Assembly (NCBI GenBank): GCA_018263355.1
Contig: JAANXH010000018.1
Coordinates: forward strand, 2,602 to 42,307
Direction: 5' to 3'
DNA from: Candidatus Woesearchaeota archaeon
Lineage (GTDB): Archaea; Nanobdellota; Nanobdellia; Woesearchaeales; JAGVZT01
DNA length: 39,706 nucleotides
This document shows, piece after piece, positions 10,081 through 19,906 of this stretch. Numbering within the stretch: position 1 is the stretch's first letter; every line of letters starts with the position of its first letter. The notes beneath the pieces are model-generated. The model searched no databases. It was not told the origin of the DNA and worked only from the letters and a program-made list of their open reading frames with translations. A program made the translations under genes and the position numbers.

Positions 10081-13000
10081 ATGACAAAGATAAATAAAAT
10101 TGTGATGCAGGGATTCAAATCTTTTGCAAAAAGAACTGAAATTGTTTTTGGTGATCATTTTAATTCTGTTTTAGGTCCAAATGGCTCAGGCAAATCCAAT
10201 GTGCTTGATGCAATTTGTTTTGTACTTGGGAGATTGTCATCCAAAAGCATGAGAGCTGAAAAATCTGCCAATCTAATTTATAATGGTGGAAAAACAAAAA
10301 AACCAGGCAAAAAGGCAAGTGTGTCAATATATTTTGACAATAGTAAGAAAACTTTCCCAAAAAAAGATAAGGAAATAAAAATTTCTAGGATAGTAAAAAA
10401 AACTGGTCAATCTGTCTATAAGATTAATGATAAGACAAGTACTAGGACTCAAATATTAGATTTGCTTTCCATTGCTAAAATTGACCCTGACGGATATAAT
10501 ATTATTTTGCAGGGAGACATAATCCGGTTTGTTGAAATGTCAACTGTTGAAAGAAGAAAGGTTTTGGAAGAGATTTCTGGAATTTCTATTTATCAGGATA
10601 AGAAACACAAGGCCATGAATAATTTAAACAAGGTTGAAGATAGCCTCAAAGAAGCTGAGATTATTCTTGCAGAAAGGGAAACTTATCTTAATGAGCTTAA
10701 AAAAGAGAGAAATCAAGCTGTTAAGTACAGGAATATGAAAGAAAAGATTGATAGCAGCAAAGCTACTGTGCTTAATCATCAGATAAAAGAAAAAAAAGAG
10801 AAAAAAGGAAAAAAGGAAAAAAAGAAGAAAAAGGCTGATTCCAGACTTGATAAGATTAACAAAGATATTTCTGATACTAAAAAAAAGATTAAAGAAACAA
10901 GAGAAGAAGTTGATAAATTAACAAAAGAAATTGAAAAAAAGGGAGAAAAAGAGCAAGTCCAGATTATGAAAAAACTGGAAGAATTAAGAGTTGATATTGC
11001 TACTAATAATACTAAGATTGAGAATCTAAAACAAGAGCTTGAAAAAATATCTTCCAGAAGAGAGCAGCTAGAGGCTGACAGCAAGGAGATTACATCAAAA
11101 AATAAAGGTATTGAAAAAAAGATAAATGAGTTGGAAAAGAAAAAAGAGCAGGTTGATAAGGAGCATAAATCAATTTTAAATACTATTGAGAAGTTTAAAG
11201 ATAAGCGTAATCTTGGAGAAATTCCAAAAATTGAAGAGAAAATTCAAAAAATTGATACAAAGGCAGAGAAGCTTCAAAAAGATGTGCAAAAGCTAAGAGA
11301 AGAGCAACAAGATTTACTCAGGGAGAAAGATAGGGTTGAGTATAAAATCACTACTTTAGATGATCGTATTGAAAAAGTGCAGGAGGTTGAAAAAGAGCAC
11401 AATAAAGAACTCAAATCACTTAAAGAAAAGAAAAAGTCTTTTAAGAAAATTACTGTTGAGTTAAATAAATCTCTTGCTGATGATTCAAGTCTTGCTGCAC
11501 AGATTGGCAAGAAAGAACAAAAATTAGCAAAATTAAAACAAGAGCTGTCAAGGTTTAAGGCCAGGTCTGTTGGGATTAAAGAAAAACTTTCTGCAAATAT
11601 TGCAATTAAAAAGATCTTAGAGCAAAAAAATAAGATCAAGGGCATTTATGGGACTGTTGGGGAACTTGGAACTGTTAGTACAAAGTATTCCATGGCTTTG
11701 GAAGTTGCAGCAGGTAGTAGATTAAACAATGTTGTTGTCAAGGATGATAAGGTTGCAGCAAAATGCATCAAATATTTAAAGAAAAATAAACTTGGCAGAG
11801 CCACATTTCTACCATTAAATAAGGTTAGAAGCTATAAAACCAGACCAGAAAATAAAAAACTTGCAAAATCTAGGGGGTGTCATGGATTAGCTGTTAATCT
11901 TGTTGATTTTAAGACTAAGTATAGAGTTGTTTTTAATTATCTTTTTGCCAACACATTGGTTGTGGACAATATTACTGTTGCAAGGAGAATTGGTGTTGGA
12001 AAAGCAAGGATGGTAACATTAGATGGAGATATTGCTGAACGATCCGGTGCTATGACTGGAGGATTTAGAAGGCGGAAATCAGGATTAGGTTTTCAGGAAA
12101 AGGAAACTTCTAAAAATATTAATGAAATTGAAGATCAGGTAAGAGAGCTTAGCAAAGCAGTTGAAGTTTTGGAAAAAAGAAGGCAGGAAAACCAAAAAAA
12201 TATTGTGGATTTAAGAAAAGAAAAAGCTGGGCTAGAAGGAGAGATTATCAAAATTGAAAAAAGTCTTCATTTAGAAAAAGGAGATGTAGATGTAAGTAAA
12301 AAAGAAAAAAGATTGTTAAATGAACAAAGCAAGCAGCTTGAGAAAACTATTGAGAAAAAGAATAAGGAAATTCAAAAATTAAATAAGAAGTTTGCAAAAG
12401 TAAAGGCTGAAAAGCAAAGTTTAAGAAATGATATTAGTGAGCTGCAAAACCCTGAACTGCTTGCAGAACTTAACACATTTGAAGATAAAAGAAATGAGCT
12501 TAAAGAAGAACTGATTCAAACAGAGCATGAAATTAAGTCTGCAAAAATGCAGCTTAAGGAGATGTATGGTCCTGAACTTGAAAAGATTGATAAAATTCTC
12601 AAGCAGCTTGATAAGGAAGAAAAAGGTTTTGAAAAGGATTTAAAAAAGACCAAGAAAAAGGTTGATAACCAGGAAACTGAGCTTAAGACAAAAGAGAAAA
12701 AGCAAAAAGCCTTTTATAAAAAATTCAAAGACCTATTTTCTAAAAGAGATAAACTTAATGAAAAACAAAGAGATCTTGAAATTAAAAAAGGAACTTTAGA
12801 AGAAAAAAGCAGGGATCTTGAAATGAAGATTAATAATTATGCACTTAAAATCGCAGCTATTAATGGAGAGCTTTCTGGACTTCTAAAAGAGTTTGAACAG
12901 TACCAAGGAGTTGTAATTATGAGAAAAAAGAATATTTCTGCTATTAAAGCTGAGATAACCCGATTTGAGAATATGGTCGAGAAAATGGGAAGTGTGAATC

Positions 13001-13575
13001 TTAAGGCTCTTGAAATCTACGATAGTGTGCAGGAAGAATATGAAGAATTACTTGCTAAAAAAGATAAACTTGAAGAGGAAAAAGCAGATGTATTAATTCT
13101 TATGGAGGAAATTGAGAGCAGAAAACAAGAGTTGTTTATGAAAACTTTTGATAGTGTTAATGAACATTTCCAAAACATATTCAAAAGATTAACTACAAAA
13201 GGAAAAGCTCACCTTGCGCTTGAAAATCCCAAGGATGTATTCGAGGGTGGTGTAAGGATTAGAGTAAAATTAACTGGACGCAGATTTATGGATATAAGAA
13301 GTTTATCAGGTGGAGAAAAGACCTTAACTGCCCTGTCCTTGATTTTTGCAGTACAGGAATATGATCCAGCTTCATTTTATGTTCTTGATGAGGTTGATGC
13401 AGCCTTAGATAAACACAATTCTGAAAAGCTTGCCAGACTAATTAGAAAGTATTCTCAAAATGCACAGTATATCATAGTCAGCCACAATGATGCAATTATT
13501 CAGGAAGCTGATAATTTATATGGTGTTTCAATGAATGAGCATTCTATTAGTAAGATTATTAGTCTGGAGATTTGA
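10081..13575 (+). CDS. smc: Chromosome segregation protein SMC
   Basis: Walker A 'VLGPNGSGKSNVLDAICFVLG', long coiled coils, hinge 'YGTVGELGTVSTKYSMALEVAAGSRLNNVVV', 'RSLSGGEKTLTALSLIFAVQ...FYVLDEVDAALD'. Confidence 0.97.
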   Translation: MTKINKIVMQGFKSFAKRTEIVFGDHFNSVLGPNGSGKSNVLDAICFVLGRLSSKSMRAEKSANLIYNGGKTKKPGKKASVSIYFDNSKKTFPKKDKEIKISRIVKKTGQSVYKINDKTSTRTQILDLLSIAKIDPDGYNIILQGDIIRFVEMSTVERRKVLEEISGISIYQDKKHKAMNNLNKVEDSLKEAEIILAERETYLNELKKERNQAVKYRNMKEKIDSSKATVLNHQIKEKKEKKGKKEKKKKKADSRLDKINKDISDTKKKIKETREEVDKLTKEIEKKGEKEQVQIMKKLEELRVDIATNNTKIENLKQELEKISSRREQLEADSKEITSKNKGIEKKINELEKKKEQVDKEHKSILNTIEKFKDKRNLGEIPKIEEKIQKIDTKAEKLQKDVQKLREEQQDLLREKDRVEYKITTLDDRIEKVQEVEKEHNKELKSLKEKKKSFKKITVELNKSLADDSSLAAQIGKKEQKLAKLKQELSRFKARSVGIKEKLSANIAIKKILEQKNKIKGIYGTVGELGTVSTKYSMALEVAAGSRLNNVVVKDDKVAAKCIKYLKKNKLGRATFLPLNKVRSYKTRPENKKLAKSRGCHGLAVNLVDFKTKYRVVFNYLFANTLVVDNITVARRIGVGKARMVTLDGDIAERSGAMTGGFRRRKSGLGFQEKETSKNINEIEDQVRELSKAVEVLEKRRQENQKNIVDLRKEKAGLEGEIIKIEKSLHLEKGDVDVSKKEKRLLNEQSKQLEKTIEKKNKEIQKLNKKFAKVKAEKQSLRNDISELQNPELLAELNTFEDKRNELKEELIQTEHEIKSAKMQLKEMYGPELEKIDKILKQLDKEEKGFEKDLKKTKKKVDNQETELKTKEKKQKAFYKKFKDLFSKRDKLNEKQRDLEIKKGTLEEKSRDLEMKINNYALKIAAINGELSGLLKEFEQYQGVVIMRKKNISAIKAEITRFENMVEKMGSVNLKALEIYDSVQEEYEELLAKKDKLEEEKADVLILMEEIESRKQELFMKTFDSVNEHFQNIFKRLTTKGKAHLALENPKDVFEGGVRIRVKLTGRRFMDIRSLSGGEKTLTALSLIFAVQEYDPASFYVLDEVDAALDKHNSEKLARLIRKYSQNAQYIIVSHNDAIIQEADNLYGVSMNEHSISKIISLEI

Positions 13576-13579
13576 GGTT

Positions 13580-14710
13580 TTAATCAGATAATTTTTCTAC
13601 AATCTCTAATATTTTATTAGAAGCGGTTTTCCAATCAAAGTTTTCTATTACTGTTTTTCTTGCATTTTTTGCTAATAGTTTTCTTTGTTTTTTGTTTTTG
13701 ATAAGATTATTTAGATGATTTTTCAATCCTTCTACATCTTTTTTACTGAAAATGAGCCCATTGTATCCATCACTTATGGATGTAACTGCCAGCCCAACAG
13801 GAGTGGTTATTACTGGCAAGCCACTTGACATTGCCTCAAGTGTAGAAAGTCCTGTTGTTTCTGTAAGTGAAGGCATTACAAAAATATCCATTGCATCATA
13901 ATAATCAGTTACATTTTCAACATAGCCTGTAAGTTTTATTTTATGCTTTCTTGAGTATTTTTGATAGTGTTTTCCATCGCCTACTAATAATAACAGTATG
14001 TTTTTTTGTTTCAGATTTTGAAATGCTTGTACCAATGTGTGGATGTCTTTTTCATCACTTAATCTACCACAGTACCCTATTACTGTTTTTTTTGGGTCAA
14101 TATCTAGTTTTTTCTTGGCCCTGGCTTTACTTTTAACTGGCTCGAATTTATTTGTATCTACTCCTAGCTCAACTGTTTGTTTTTCTGCCCTGATACCAGC
14201 ATTATTTAGTACATCTATTAGAGAGTCTGATGGGACAATTATAAGGTCACATAAATTACTTAATACTTTGGTAAAAAACTTCACACAGTTTGAAACAATC
14301 TTCTGAAACCAATTTGGACCCCCCATAACTAGTGACAATTGCTCCCAGCCGATTTGATGAAAGTACATTACAACTGGCTTTTTGTAGATTTTTGCTGTTA
14401 ATAGGGCAGATGCTCCAAGTAGAGGAAATGACTGGATAAAAACAATGTCTGACTTTCTTACTTCTTTGTTTAATGCAGGTTTGTATATAGGTGGGTAATA
14501 TACTGAACCAGCATTTATTTTTATAAATTTAATTACTGGGTAAAAGTCAAGTGGTGCTCCGCCAAATTGCCCAATATTCCCACCATAATTTGGTGCAATT
14601 ACTTTTACATTAAATTTTTCTAAAAGATCTGGAACCATTTTTTCCGAAAATCGGATTACCCCATCTACTTTGGGATAGAATGTGTCCATCACATAAAGCA
14701 TTTGTTTCAT
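13580..14710 (-). CDS. Glycosyltransferase family 4
   Basis: 'IGYCGRLSDEKDIHTLVQAF', 'DIFVMPSLTETTGLSTLEAMSSGLPVITTPVG'. Confidence 0.92.
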   Translation of the reverse strand: MKQMLYVMDTFYPKVDGVIRFSEKMVPDLLEKFNVKVIAPNYGGNIGQFGGAPLDFYPVIKFIKINAGSVYYPPIYKPALNKEVRKSDIVFIQSFPLLGASALLTAKIYKKPVVMYFHQIGWEQLSLVMGGPNWFQKIVSNCVKFFTKVLSNLCDLIIVPSDSLIDVLNNAGIRAEKQTVELGVDTNKFEPVKSKARAKKKLDIDPKKTVIGYCGRLSDEKDIHTLVQAFQNLKQKNILLLLVGDGKHYQKYSRKHKIKLTGYVENVTDYYDAMDIFVMPSLTETTGLSTLEAMSSGLPVITTPVGLAVTSISDGYNGLIFSKKDVEGLKNHLNNLIKNKKQRKLLAKNARKTVIENFDWKTASNKILEIVEKLSD

Positions 14711-15345
14711 CTTATCTTAAAAAACCTCTCTGCAAATTTTACTTGATGTGAAAATCCGTATATCAATGCTTTTGAATATATACTCCCCAATAAAAATATT
14801 AGTGATGCCCACTGGCTTGAATAACACTTTATTGCTTGTGTTTTTGTTTTGAATGTGTCTGAAATGTCAATGTATAATCTTGGATAAGGAATTCTTTTAA
14901 AGTTTAAAATATTCCAGATGTCAAACATATAGACCTCTGTTTGGATTTTAATATTATCTACAATTTCTAGAACAATGTTGCATACTGCTTGATGGTCTTT
15001 GTGAGGATCCTGCAGATTATGTGTGAATATTTTACTTGGTTTTTGTTTTTTTATTATTTTTTTTAGTTTAGTTTTAATTTTTTTGGCTTCTTGTTTAAAT
15101 TTACCTTCTTCTAATCCCAGATAGATTGATTTTTTAAAACCAAGAATTTCTTTTGCAGATTCTGCCTCTTTTTTCCTCATTTTTTTTGTCACATGTTTTT
15201 TTAGCCATTGATGTGATTTTTCCCCGTATGAGAATCTGATTACTGTCACATTTTTTCCTTGCTGAATGTATTTTGCTATTGTTCCACCAACACCTAGCAC
15301 AGCGTCGTCTGGATGTGCAGCAATCACAATAATGTTTTCAGTCAT
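14707..15345 (-). CDS. PIG-L/LmbE family deacetylase
   Basis: 'VIAAHPDDAVLGVGGTIAKYIQQGKNVTVI', 'HNLQDPHKDHQAV'; overlaps the GT4 start by 4 nt. Confidence 0.92.
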   Translation of the reverse strand: MTENIIVIAAHPDDAVLGVGGTIAKYIQQGKNVTVIRFSYGEKSHQWLKKHVTKKMRKKEAESAKEILGFKKSIYLGLEEGKFKQEAKKIKTKLKKIIKKQKPSKIFTHNLQDPHKDHQAVCNIVLEIVDNIKIQTEVYMFDIWNILNFKRIPYPRLYIDISDTFKTKTQAIKCYSSQWASLIFLLGSIYSKALIYGFSHQVKFAERFFKIR

Positions 15346-15526
15346 AACAGAATTTTATTGATAGATAGTTAATTAATGTTTTGGTTAAATTGGATGGGAA
15401 TATTTTTCGCAAGAAATATATATCCAGTCTTAAGTTTAAGTTTCATATTTATGAAGAGCTTAAGATAGCAATCAAATCTGCTAAAAAAATTAATTTCTAA
15501 ATTTAAATAAAGACTGGGATAAAATG

Positions 15527-15698
15527 TGGGACTGCTGGGACTTTCAATTTATTGGCTCTTTGCTATTAGCTGCCAATAGCTAATGGCTGACAGCCAATAG
15601 CCAATAATTTTTGAACCCAGGACACCACGGTTTCCTAGCATTGTGCGTTTGCACTTTGCACTTCAGCCGTGTGCTCTCCCAGTCTGAGCTACAGTCCC
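15527..15698 (-). tRNA. tRNA-Phe(GAA) with two introns: 15632..15660 (29 nt, 37/38) and 15541..15609 (69 nt, T-loop 59/60)
   Basis: Acceptor GGGACTG/CAGTCCC + A; D-stem GCTC/GAGC; anticodon stem CACGG/CCGTG, loop CTGAAG|A; T-stem CTGGG/CCCAG, spliced loop TTCAAA|T; T-loop intron BHB TTCA/TGAA with AAA and AGT bulges; mature length 74 nt. Confidence 0.85.
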
Positions 15699-15739
15699 AC
15701 TAAATACTGGAATAAAAAATCAATATTTATTACTTTCGG

Positions 15740-16150
15740 TTAAATTGTTTCTTCTTCAACTGCTAAATCTTCTTGAGTAATAGGTTCTTCTTTTTCTGGC
15801 TCTGTTGTTTTCTCTGTTTCCTCAGGCTCAGATTCTTCTGGTTTTTCCTGTTTGGACTTTCCAGACTCTAGAACTGTTAATGTTCCATTTCTTCCAGTTG
15901 ACGCCTGCATTTCTCCTCTGTATTCTTTTGCCCAACCCTGTTTTAACTCAATTTTATCTCCTTTACTGATTTTATCTGTATCTTCATTCCACAGACTCAT
16001 CTTAGCAGTACCTGATTCATCTTTGATTGTGATTGTACAAACTTTTCCTGTATTTCCAAATTTGGAAAATTCTCTTGTTTCTCCTTTATCCACAACATCC
16101 ACCACAAGCAAATCCACTGGTGTATTTGGTTTTAATTCAGATATTTTCAT
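15740..16150 (-). CDS. OB-fold ssDNA-binding protein (RPA/SSB-like)
   Basis: 'MKISELKPNTPVDLLVVDVVDKGETREF...GTAKMSLWNEDTDKISKGDKIELKQGWAKEYRGEMQAS' plus acidic tail. Confidence 0.85.
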   Translation of the reverse strand: MKISELKPNTPVDLLVVDVVDKGETREFSKFGNTGKVCTITIKDESGTAKMSLWNEDTDKISKGDKIELKQGWAKEYRGEMQASTGRNGTLTVLESGKSKQEKPEESEPEETEKTTEPEKEEPITQEDLAVEEETI

Positions 16151-17610
16151 TTTTTTACCTCCTTAAATAATACTTTTTTATTTAATAAATCCCATAATAC
16201 ATTTCTAAGCTCTTTTATTTTAACTCTTATTTGTTCTGTGGTGTCTCTATCTCTTATTGTAACTGTATTGTCTTTTAGTGTATCATAATCAACTGTAACA
16301 CAGTAAGGTGTTCCTACCTCGTCTTGTCTTGCGTATCTTCTTCCTATACTTCCACTGCGATCATAAAAACTATTAAAACATGTTTTAACTTCTTTGTACA
16401 CTTGTTTTGCTTTATCATCTACCCCATCTTTATTTACTAAAGGAAATACTGCAACTTTAATTGGAGATAATTTTGGGTCAAGTTTTAAAACAATATTTCC
16501 ACGTTCTTTATCATCTTCATATGCATCACTAATAAAAACTAAAAATGCTCTGTCCACTCCTTGTGATGGTTCTGCAACAACATACGGAACAATTCTTTCC
16601 TTATCTTCCTGTATGTACATAGTCATTTTCTTTTTTGAGTGCTTCATGTGCTGCTTTAGATCATAATCAGTTCTATTTGCAAGTCCTTGAAGCTCTTTCC
16701 AACCAAATGAGAATTTGTATTCTAAATCCCAGGTATCAAGAGCATAATGGCTCTTTTCTGTTTTCAGGTGCTGTCTTATTCTAAAATTATCTGGGGTTGC
16801 TCCCAGGCTAATAAACCATTTGTGCTCTAGAGCAAGCCAGTAAGCATGCCATTGTGTTTTGATTATTTGTTTATCAAGGGCTTGTTTAATTGTCATCTTG
16901 GTTCCTTTAGTCTTGCCCTGCGACTGGTCATCTGAAGATAAGATAATAATCTCATGATCTTGTACCTCTGCAATAAATGGACAATTATTAACATTTTTTG
17001 GATGTATAAAATATTCAATTTCCATTTGTTCAAACTCACGACACCTAAACAAGAAGTTTCTTGGAGAGATTTCATTTCTAAATGCTTTTCCCATCTGTGC
17101 AATACCAAATGGCAGTTTTAGTCTTGAAGTTTCTACTACTTGTTTAAAATCTACAAACATAATCTGTGCTGTTTCTGGTCTCAGATAAGCTTTTATTGAA
17201 TCTTTTTTTATTGGACCTACCTGTGTTGTAAACATTGGATTAAATTCTCCTTTGTCTACATATTCTCCATCACATTTCCCGCATTTTACTTTTCCAACTT
17301 CAAATCTATCAAGCTTACTTTTTGAACCGCATTTTTTGCACTCAACTGCAACATCCACAAAACTACTCACATGTCCTGATGCTTCCCATACTTTTGGATG
17401 TGTGATTATGCTTCCGTCTATTCCTACAATATCATCTCTGCTTTGTACATGAAATTTCCACCAGGAGTCTTCTGGAGTTCTGTGCTCTTCCGATCTTAAT
17501 GGTCCATAATCAAAAAAACCTGCCATCCCACCATATATTTCAGATGAGGGATAGACTAGACCTTTTTTCTTGCAGAATGCTGCTAATTTTTCTATATTTA
17601 TGTCTGACAT
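16147..17610 (-). CDS. glyS: Glycyl-tRNA synthetase
   Basis: 'CKKKGLVYPSSEIYGGMAGFFDYGPL', 'YLRPETAQIMFVDFKQV', 'PYVVAEPSQGVDRAFL'. Confidence 0.96.
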   Translation of the reverse strand: MSDINIEKLAAFCKKKGLVYPSSEIYGGMAGFFDYGPLRSEEHRTPEDSWWKFHVQSRDDIVGIDGSIITHPKVWEASGHVSSFVDVAVECKKCGSKSKLDRFEVGKVKCGKCDGEYVDKGEFNPMFTTQVGPIKKDSIKAYLRPETAQIMFVDFKQVVETSRLKLPFGIAQMGKAFRNEISPRNFLFRCREFEQMEIEYFIHPKNVNNCPFIAEVQDHEIIILSSDDQSQGKTKGTKMTIKQALDKQIIKTQWHAYWLALEHKWFISLGATPDNFRIRQHLKTEKSHYALDTWDLEYKFSFGWKELQGLANRTDYDLKQHMKHSKKKMTMYIQEDKERIVPYVVAEPSQGVDRAFLVFISDAYEDDKERGNIVLKLDPKLSPIKVAVFPLVNKDGVDDKAKQVYKEVKTCFNSFYDRSGSIGRRYARQDEVGTPYCVTVDYDTLKDNTVTIRDRDTTEQIRVKIKELRNVLWDLLNKKVLFKEVKK

Positions 17611-17642
17611 ATAGCTAGTTTATATATGATTGTTTAAAAATT

Positions 17643-18851
17643 TTATTGTTTTAGAAGCCAGGAAACCTCTGATTTGTCAAGTTCAAAGTATTTTGACATA
17701 TTTGATTTGAGTTTTTTGTCTTTTTTCATCATATTGACTATGTATGGCAAAGAGTGCTGAATTATGTCAGTGGATGATTCATGCATTTTTTCTCCAATTT
17801 TTTTTGCTATTGCTTTTCTCTTCTTCCGTGTCTGACTCATTCTCCAGAGTTTAAATATTCTGCTGCTTGGTTTGTATTTTGTATATTTTTTGTATTTTTC
17901 TTTTTTAGCTAAAGCAACTCCTGCTGTCATTAAAGTTTTTTGATAGACCATAAACCTCCAGTATTGCCATCTTCTTATCCTTCCCTTAAATACATCTGCT
18001 AAAGAGAGTGCATCATATGCTTTATACAGTTCAGCAGGTTTTGTGTATTCTTTTGGCAGATTTTCATCAATCCACATAAAACTTTTATCAAAGTCTTCAT
18101 CAATATTGTCCAAAGCTGAAATAGCTACATCAATATCAGTTGATTTAAAGATTCTTAAGAGTGCATCAAATATAGAATCTGTTTGATTTCTATCATCAAT
18201 ATTTTTTAGATTTTTGTCAATTGATACCTGTGCTATGCTTTGTAGATCATTTATTGCTGCTCTATAGTCTCCACCTGCTCTTCTTGCTATTGTTTTTAGT
18301 GTTTTGTCATCTACAGTAAGTTTTTCTTTTTTTGTAATTTTTTTTAACACGCTTTTAATTGAGATGTATGAAGGAGTTCTGAGCTGTACTTTTTCACATT
18401 TTTTTCTAAGTGTTGAAAATTTTGAGTCATAAATATCATTAGCTGTAAGTATTAGAGGAAAACTTGTGTTTTTAATAACCCTAATCAATTCCCTTACACC
18501 GCCTCTATCGTGGCGTCCAGACAATCCATCAATTTCATCCACTAAAATTAGTTTACTTTTGCTAAATAAACTTCTTTGTTTTGATGCTGAACCTACTACT
18601 GATTTAATTCCTTTTTTATTTCTCAGATCTGATGCATTCACTTCCAAGATTTCAAGGTTCATATCATTTGCAAGCGCATGTGCAATGCAGGTTTTTCCAC
18701 TACCTGTCTGACCATAAAGAAGAACTGCCTTTTTCTTTTGTTTTTTAAAGTTCAGCACATATGTTTTGAGCTGGTTCATGGCTTTTTTATGGCCTTGAAC
18801 CTGGCTTAGTTTCTTTGGGCGGTATTCTGATGTCCAAGGAAGATTTGTCAT
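17643..18851 (-). CDS. rfcL: Replication factor C large subunit
   Basis: 'PWTSEYRPKKLSQVQGHKKAM', 'LLYGQTGSGKTCIAHALAND', 'LILVDEIDGLSGRHDRGG'. Confidence 0.95.
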   Translation of the reverse strand: MTNLPWTSEYRPKKLSQVQGHKKAMNQLKTYVLNFKKQKKKAVLLYGQTGSGKTCIAHALANDMNLEILEVNASDLRNKKGIKSVVGSASKQRSLFSKSKLILVDEIDGLSGRHDRGGVRELIRVIKNTSFPLILTANDIYDSKFSTLRKKCEKVQLRTPSYISIKSVLKKITKKEKLTVDDKTLKTIARRAGGDYRAAINDLQSIAQVSIDKNLKNIDDRNQTDSIFDALLRIFKSTDIDVAISALDNIDEDFDKSFMWIDENLPKEYTKPAELYKAYDALSLADVFKGRIRRWQYWRFMVYQKTLMTAGVALAKKEKYKKYTKYKPSSRIFKLWRMSQTRKKRKAIAKKIGEKMHESSTDIIQHSLPYIVNMMKKDKKLKSNMSKYFELDKSEVSWLLKQ

Positions 18852-18970
18852 AATAGACTATAATTAAACTGAGTTTATTAATTTTTGTATGGATTTGTTT
18901 TACCAATTCGTTGTAAAAAATCTTTATATACTAAATCCATTTTTGTTTAAATGAACTTAGTCAGTTCCTA

Positions 18971-19906
18971 GTGAGCATTATGAAGAGGGGGCAATTAAAT
19001 TTAAAAACTGACAATTGGTCTATAGATTTCTGGCTCGATATTCCGATAGAAAGTGTCCAATTCCAAAAACAAGACTTTCATTTTTCAGAACCAGCAGAAG
19101 CCATGCATGTGAGAAATGATTTTTGGCTTCAGGTTTTGCTTGATACTCAGCAGAGATTAAATACTGCTAATGGAGGAGGCTATTATATTGATGATGATAT
19201 GTCTACTGGGGGCAAAGCCCTTTACTTAGAAGACGGCAATATTTTTCTTTGGGATGGAAATACTATCTCTCCCACAGGTAAACCCTATTTTGATGGTAAT
19301 ACTCTCTGGTTATATTATGCAATAATTAAGTATTCAGCGATTGTGGCATGCAAAAATCCACAGTATGCAGATGCATTTGAAACCCAACAAGTGCCAAGTG
19401 CTGGTCTTGAACTGGATGTGTTAATTCAAACAACTGACGGGATTGTGTTTTCAGAAAGAGGCATAGCTTCAATTTACAGTTCAGGATGGAAACATCCCTT
19501 TTGTGTTTGTCCTGACCAAGATCCTATCAAATCTTTAATCCTTGGTTTAGAAAATGAGATTGGTCTTACAAGTGGTCAGGATTATTCAATTGAAGATATC
19601 CAAGCATTGGCTTATGGAGAAACAATTTTTGAAAACTCAGCTCATGACAGATATCATATTTTTTGTTTTCTCCAAATAGACATGAGATCCTATGAATTAA
19701 AAGAAAAGTTTCAAAGAAGTGCTTTTATTCATGATATGCCAGTAATTGACAGTTCAATTGAAAGGACCTTACATTCACTAAAAACCAATGGAAGTGATTT
19801 GACTCCAGCTGCAAAAGCTTCAATTGCCTGTTATTTTATGAAGCATCCCAATCCAAACATTGGAATTGATGATATTAGAGAATTATGTGAGCAAGGTTAC
19901 TTCTAA
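18971..19906 (+). CDS. 311-aa Nudix-like protein with degenerate Nudix box
   Basis: 'LELDVLIQTTDGIVFSERGIASIYSSGWKHPFCVCPDQDPIKSLILGLENEIGL' follows Nudix layout, but REUxEExGU reads LGLENEIGL. Confidence 0.55.
   Translation: MSIMKRGQLNLKTDNWSIDFWLDIPIESVQFQKQDFHFSEPAEAMHVRNDFWLQVLLDTQQRLNTANGGGYYIDDDMSTGGKALYLEDGNIFLWDGNTISPTGKPYFDGNTLWLYYAIIKYSAIVACKNPQYADAFETQQVPSAGLELDVLIQTTDGIVFSERGIASIYSSGWKHPFCVCPDQDPIKSLILGLENEIGLTSGQDYSIEDIQALAYGETIFENSAHDRYHIFCFLQIDMRSYELKEKFQRSAFIHDMPVIDSSIERTLHSLKTNGSDLTPAAKASIACYFMKHPNPNIGIDDIRELCEQGYF

Noticed and set aside
10779-11645. Minus-strand ORFs of 101 and 123 aa inside smc
   Set aside because: Ser/Phe/Leu-rich antisense shadows of the Lys/Glu-rich SMC coiled coil.
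15541-15609. Dense short repeats (TATTGGC, GCCAATAG, TAGCTAATGG) resembling a degenerate repeat array
   Set aside because: Explained as hairpin arms of the tRNA-Phe T-loop intron; no CRISPR-like repeat/spacer periodicity.
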